A stretch of 64,000 nucleotides of DNA, taken from Theristus sp. LFF4_11. Lineage: Eukaryota > Nematoda > Chromadorea > Monhysterida > Xyalidae. Made by a program: the position numbers and the translations under genes. How positions within the stretch are numbered: the first letter of the stretch is position 1; each line of letters begins with the position of its first letter. The stretch is taken from the NCBI GenBank assembly GCA_030248135.1, contig JASANC010002295.1, positions 1 through 64,000 of the forward strand, given 5' to 3'. The notes beneath the pieces are model-generated. The model was not told the DNA's origin. It searched no databases and saw only the letters and a list, made by a program, of their open reading frames with translations. Positions 58,866 to 64,000 of this stretch are shown here, one piece after another.

Positions 58866-61800
58866 TTATACACAGTTTCCACCAAATTTGCAGTCAGTGA
58901 TTGTTTCACTGATCTCCCAAAGTCGTGCTGCTTTTTGCAAACTGCGCGCTTGTGGCGCCTTTATTCCGAGCGAGCAGTCCGTGAAATAGACACCGGACAC
59001 CGAGCTGAGCTCCAGCGCCAGTGCTGCGTACAACGTACATTGGCAGCCTTCCTGCAGGGTCTGCAAAGTGCAATCACAACATATCGTATTCGAAAATCGC
59101 GTTTGTAAGTGGCTTTTTTAAAAACTTGAAAATTTGAGATCTCCTCGAATGTGTGCATAATTATACGAGTCAACACTGATTCACCAGTACAGTACACCAG
59201 TGACCAACGTACTTCCAATAAGAGTTGTTTTGTAATAAAACTGGCCTTTTCGCCAGTTGTTTTGACATGTTTTGGCCATGCAGACGTGCTATGATTAAAT
59301 TTGGAGCATCATCGCAGCACATGCAGGCAGTCATACAGACAAAAACGAGGTGCAAACATTCAGATGTTGATTGCTTAGAAATGGTTGTCTTTGAAATCAA
59401 ATAATTTGAATGCTCAACATAAAAACAACCTTCATGAACGGTCGGAGATGCCAATAAAATGGCCGCCAATACCAGGCCAACGGCTGGAAAATGTCCGTTT
59501 TTATGACACCAGGATGCAGTGAATTGGCGGTGACATCTGAAAAAAAAACCATTTTACACCGAAACAGAAAACGGACTGAGGGCAATCAGCATCTTGGTCA
59601 AGTTTCGTTTCAAAGTACAGTAAATCCGCATAGGTAAAGCAAAAAATCGGAATCTCAATTCGACGGCACCGCAAATTTGAAATACTGCGCAATCGATGAA
59701 ACGTTTTTTTTCATGCGTATTATTGCGATTGATGCGCATTGTGCTGTGAGCCACGGTTTGCGTCTAAATACATGACAGAACAGCCAATCAGCGAACTTTC
59801 CGAGCTTTATTACCAAATAACAAATTCACGCAAAAAAATAATGTACATGTTCGCTGCGCTTATTGATGCAGATGCACGAATCCAGGTACTCTTCGATTCA
59901 CATCATTTTTCAAAAGCCTGCGTTGTTCTCAGAGGAAAAAAGCTCTTTGCTTTGCTCAACAAAAATTTGAAGTAGGCGAGTTTGTGCATGTGAATCGACA
60001 AGTGCACGAACTAGTGCATCAACATGTGAAATAGGTTTTTTGCGTGTTAAATGCAAACGTTGTCCGCTCTGCAGACCACAAACTTGTCCCTCGTAGTCGC
60101 CGTGCCAACTCGTCAGTGAACAGAATGTTGCACAGTTTGCTGTCGTTATACGGCGAATTTTTGTCGTACTTCAGTTCGTAGTTCAAATTGTCAAAGTTCA
60201 CCCGACCCAACCAATGCAGATAGGAAGACAACGTAACAACACGGCCCTGACGTGATTGTTTCAAGCGACCTGATATGAGATTTGATGAAAAATACCGTAT
60301 ACATATTGTGGATTTATTCAAACGTGTCCGGACTAACGTGATGTCATTTTATTTAAAAACGCCCGTTTGTCAAAGTACAGGCACTAAAATTTCAGTTTGG
60401 TGTGACTGATTCGACATTCACCATTTGTTTACGGGAAGAAATCGGCTAAACGGATAGTCTGGTTTGCTGTGAACGACAAGCGCATGTTTTGTGGCACATG
60501 ACGTCATTTCAGTGGGACACGTTTAAAAAAATAGGCCATACATACACTCGTTGATTTGCTGCTTTCGGCAGCCGGCGCACTGTGGATCCGTCAGCTTTTT
60601 TTCGCCCAATAAATTGGAGGTCAAAGCCAAAACAAATTTGAGAAAAATTCGATCAAACTTACCTAACAGCAAGTTGGTGAGCAAAAAGTGACCGAAATGA
60701 TTCGTGGCCATTGTCAACTCGAGACCATCTTCCGTCACCGTTCGTTCGTTGAGCCCCAAAAAAAAACTTTTTTATTTCGCACGATCCAGCGCGCTGATTG
60801 GTTGTCTCTTGTTGAAATATGTGACCAATCAGCATTTTCAATCAGATCAGCTTAACAGCAGTATTTCAGCAGTAATACAGTATAGTGGCGTAAAACTTAC
60901 AAGCAACCGCAGCACTATTAATCAGAACATCAACGGGGCCCTGAGTGCTTTCATTGAAAGCTGCGACGAATTCGCGAATTGTCTTCAGTCTGCTCATGTC
61001 GACGTACCACATGAATACCTGAAAACGAGTTTTTAATGCCGTATCAGTCAATATAATATAGAATGCGCCGTTTCCTGTGTTGCATGGCAATTACAGCACT
61101 GAAAACCATTTCCAAGCATTTTTCCAAATTTCCAAGCATTTTACAAAACGGTCCATCTTGCTTGGCTTCCGGTGGCAGCAAACATGATATGGAGCGTTCA
61201 GTTTTCCAAGTTTGCTACCATTTTTACCAACAAGATAGAGCGTTTAATAAAAATCGATAAAAATGTTTGGAAATGGTTTTCAGTGAGTCATCGATCAGCA
61301 ACCAACATTTGGATTCTTGGTCTTATGGACGATTTCTTCAAGTGTGACCTCTCCTTTGAGCACATTCCTGCACAGCAAATGAACCGTAGCTCCATGTTCG
61401 GCGAGAATTGTTGCAGTGAGCTTTCCAATGCCTAAAAATGAGCGGAACTTTGAAACCTTTGAGGTCATCGAGTTTTAATGTCTTAACTCTGCGCCAGCAA
61501 CACAACACTGCAATTAGAATGCGAAATCTTATGCACTCAAAATTTTACCATTGTGTAAGTCTGAATCAATAATTTTTTTGACGATTAAACGCAGTCAGGA
61601 AGTGCGATTGATTACACAGTTTTTCAATATCATATTTTTTTTGAATATTGATAAACCCAATCATTAAATTCAAGCTCTAGTCAATCAGCATCGGTGGTGC
61701 AAATCCAAAACTACCTATACCGCCAGTAGGTCCAGTGATCAGAACGACTTTTCCATTCAGGTTCTGCGTGATTTCATAGCGACCGCATGTGATGCGCACA

Positions 61801-61877
61801 TAAATCTTTGCCAATATCAACAGTTGCACATAGATGAGTGCGATTGTTATCAGGTACCAATACCACTCAAATGGCAT
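58866..61877 (-). CDS. Short-chain dehydrogenase/reductase, retinol-dehydrogenase-like
   Basis: Seven minus-strand exons: 61721-61877 (ATG at 61877-61875), 61307-61431, 60901-61018, about 60663-60757, 60084-60269, 59430-59536 and 58866-59060 (stop TAA), about 328 residues. An N-terminal membrane anchor (WYWYLITIALIYVQLLILAK) is followed by the cofactor site VVLITGPTGGIGKLTA, LCRN, VDMSRL, VDVLINSAAVA, TNHFGHFLLTNLLLG, the catalytic Ser block VVTLSS, the YNDSK active-site Tyr/Lys, NSLHPGVIKTDIF and a C-terminal GVYFTDC then LWEISE. This order matches RDH11-14 and related NADP-dependent dehydrogenases of the ER or mitochondria that reduce retinal or other lipophilic aldehydes and ketones. Other junctions are in phase. 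The exon 4 acceptor is a problem: the only AG lies before a run of nine T, and joining there is one base out of phase. Intron 4 contains a MITE. Confidence 0.85.
60297..60539 (-). mobile_element. About 245-bp MITE, copy 2, in the SDR gene
   Basis: Inverted copy of 58,067-58,312 (CAAACGTGTCCGGACTAA, GGGAAGAAATCGGCTAAACG, CAGTGGGACACGTTTAAA). It lies in the intron between SDR exons 4 and 5. Confidence 0.7.
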
Positions 61878-62667
61878 GCTTTCGAACGTAAACACAATTG
61901 GTGCACTGAAAGTCAACAAGTCGCCGATGAGATGACAGAATCGGCCGAGAAACAACATTTCTCATCTCTTGGTTTTTTGACAAATTATGAGTTTAGAACA
62001 GATTATGTATTTACTGTTTAGAGCGGAATACCAGTAGTACTACGCGAGTTATGAATTATTAGCGAAAATTGATAATTGCGTAAGTCACAGAATTTGCTTT
62101 GACACTGTGTCGGTACGAACGTACGCAACACAGTTTGGTACAATACAAGAAAAGGTGTACCTATTTTACCACTAAATAGCAGCCGCATGCTTATTGGCTG
62201 AATAGCACAGGTTCAGTCAATAAACATGCATGATTCAAAACGAATTTGTTCTGTTATATTTCGACTGATTCGCAAAAGTTCTAAAGTTCTATGATTAGGT
62301 GTGTTTTATCAGCATTTTTGTTCAGACGCCGACGCCCAGGAAAATGCCGAGTTTTCTCTGGCATTTCGGTTTTTGTTGATCTTCAAAACAAGAACAAAAC
62401 AACACATGGCTATTATCGGCTTGAGCTTTTTCAACAAAAACAAACAAAACAAAAAGTTCGTCCATTTTCAAAACACAAACATTGAAAAACAGTGGAAAAT
62501 TTTTGACCCGTTCTGCAAATCAAAGAAATCTTGGGAACGCCATGAAATAACAGCAACAAAAGATTGACTTGGAAAACCACTACCATAACAAAAAAGCAAC
62601 AAATAATAGCTAATCAGAGCAGTATTTTCAACATTTTTTTCAACTGTCAAACGTTTTTTCCTCAAAT
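61878..62667. other. Intergenic; no gene recognised
   Basis: AT-rich region between the start of the SDR gene and the stop of the zinc-finger gene. The promoter of the SDR gene should lie near 61.9-62.2 kb, but no defined motif stands out beyond TTATTGGCTGA near 62,190. The frame upstream of the SDR start Met is open for 27 codons, so an earlier start is possible. Confidence 0.45.
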
Positions 62668-63778
62668 GTCACTCATCATCAATGTAGTCATCCAACGGTT
62701 CTTCTAGTTCCGCGGTCTGTTTCTTCTGCACCATTTTCTTTGTCTTACACGTGGCACGTTTTGCTTTGCGCCGCCCGCCGCGTCGTTTTCGCTGTAGCAC
62801 ATGTCATTGTGTTTATTTGACTTTTCATTGTTCTGTTACTTTTGTTTTCATGTCTATATTTGCGTTACACCATTGTCAATAACAGAAAACGAGCACAAAA
62901 CAATAATAGCTGAACAAGAAGAGTTGGAACAGAATTGTATGCCACACCGTTCTTTAGGAGAGCGCGAGGGCAATGGAAACGAGGGAACGCAACGGCAGCA
63001 CAATGCTGCGCTCGCTCACCACAACAACGGGCGTGTCACCGTGGTGCGCCTCGTGTCGCTCGATGCAGCGTGCGTCGTCGTTGGCGTCGTTGTCAGCGGC
63101 GTCCGCAGCGGCCGCCAACCGCTTGATCTCGTCTGGCTGATCGCCGCGTCGCAACGCCTCGGCGACGTCCAACGGCAACGTGGCACTTCTCAGGCAACAG
63201 CTCAGGCGCTGCTGGTGCGCGCGCAGCTCAACCGGATACTCGAACGCACGCTGACACCACGCGCATCGGTGACGGAAGAACTCTGAACGGGCACAACACC
63301 GATGAAGCAAACCAACTTCGCTTTCGACCAGTCAAACCTTTGAAACAAACCAACCTACTTCACAAAACCAATGAAACAAACCAACCCTTTTCAGTTGGTT
63401 TTCGCTCAGTGTTTCCGACTTTTCTGCCGTCTGTGCCCGTCATCCTAAGCGTATTACTTCAATAATTTGCGACTGTTTTCTGGTCTGCTCGTTGGGGGCG
63501 GGTTGATCGGAATAAATTTTGATTTTGGAAAACCAACCAACACCAGCAAAACCATAAAAACTGTCAAGTTTGTAATTACACGTTAGCTATGATTCTATGA
63601 ACGTGCACAGCGTAGCCACTGGAAACCTGTTTTTCCCAAATCCCCATTGCACTTGCCTGACCAAGAACAAAGTTGCAAAACGCACGTTTATTGGCGTGCA
63701 CTCGCAGTTCGTGATTCTTCAAGTTTGACTCATGGGTGAACGTTTTCTGGCACACGTTGCACTTGAATGGGTGGTCAT
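62668..63778 (-). CDS. C2H2 zinc-finger protein, last three exons (5' end outside the window)
   Basis: Minus-strand exons 63686-63778, 63020-63282 and 62668-62790 (stop TGA) join in phase; upstream exons are not in the window. The first gives a canonical finger, HPFKCNVCQKTFTHESNLKN then HELRVH. The second gives a degenerate finger (CAWCQRAFEYPVELRAHQQR, then Cys-Cys in place of the second His spacing) followed by an Ala/Asp-rich region (LAAAADAADNDANDDA). The last exon encodes a strongly basic stretch (RKRRGGRRKAKRA, a likely nuclear localisation signal) and an acidic end (LEEPLDDYIDDE). Most likely a nuclear DNA- or RNA-binding protein; no orthologue recognised. Confidence 0.8.
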
Positions 63779-64000
63779 CTGAAAAAAGCCGACTAAGTTT
63801 CTGATTTATTTTTCTTGCTATCATAGCCACAAACTGATTGGTCTTGGATGCGCTGAGTGATCGCACACTATATCCGTCATAACCTGTCACTTTCGTTCGC
63901 ACAATACAAAGCGCGAACCTGCAGTACCTAGAACAGGACCGGAGTCACTGTATTTTCCCACAGCTAGGTTTTCGGTCCCCAGATTCCGTCTTTTTGATTC
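63779..64000 (-). other. Intron of the zinc-finger gene running off the window
   Basis: The 5' side of the zinc-finger exon. It starts with the acceptor (CTTTTTTCAG on the minus strand); no further exon can be placed before the window edge. Confidence 0.5.

Overview
This window reads as nuclear DNA from an animal. It holds intron-rich protein genes with GT...AG splicing, short exons of about 60-530 bp joined in consistent phase, and animal-type families: a GLI-type five-zinc-finger factor, LHFPL, MPV17, a retinol-dehydrogenase-like SDR, and a secreted C-type lectin with an EGF module. Many acceptors are of the TTTCAG / TTTTAG type, which would fit a nematode or another ecdysozoan, but the sequence alone does not fix the phylum. 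There is no bacterial, organellar or viral signature. Exons were joined by hand from splice sites, reading phase and family motifs, so unusual junctions are flagged in each entry.

Layout. At 1-310 lies the end of a repeat shared with 50.5-52.1 kb. At 1.43-1.87 kb (+) are the last two exons of an unidentified beta-rich protein. At 4.87-7.13 kb (+) are the zinc-finger and C-terminal exons of a GLI/TRA-1-like factor. At 9.36-11.53 kb (-) is a complete four-exon LHFPL-like tetraspan gene. From 11.9 to 16.3 kb runs a repeat block: a foldback element carrying a tRNA-derived SINE, two units of a 149-bp satellite, and about eight units of a 289-bp satellite. At 20.2-21.25 kb (-) is a complete histidine-phosphatase gene. 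From 21.8 to 25.5 kb lies a nest of transposons inside transposons. At 26.09-36.32 kb (+) is a 13-exon gene for a protein of about 1014 residues, mostly low-complexity, that I could not assign to a family; two SINEs sit in its first two introns. At 37.9-40.2 kb are two copies of a C-rich MITE. At 40.64-44.30 kb (-) is a complete MPV17L2-like gene. At 44.5-49 kb a non-autonomous hAT-like element is followed by other mobile fragments, including a 796-bp palindromic element. At 50.5-54.9 kb are a large inverted repeat, a second foldback element, and about 11 units of the same 149-bp satellite. At 54.96-58.0 kb (+) is a complete secreted lectin-EGF gene. At 58.87-61.88 kb (-) is an SDR gene. At 62.67-63.78 kb (-) are the last three exons of a C2H2 zinc-finger gene.

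The genes look like independent single-copy animal genes and not a functional cluster; adjacent genes are mostly separated by repeats. The most unusual content is the mobile DNA: at least six distinct non-autonomous families with recognisable ends, clear nesting with an internal empty-site comparison, and a foldback element that is followed in both copies by the same tandem satellite.
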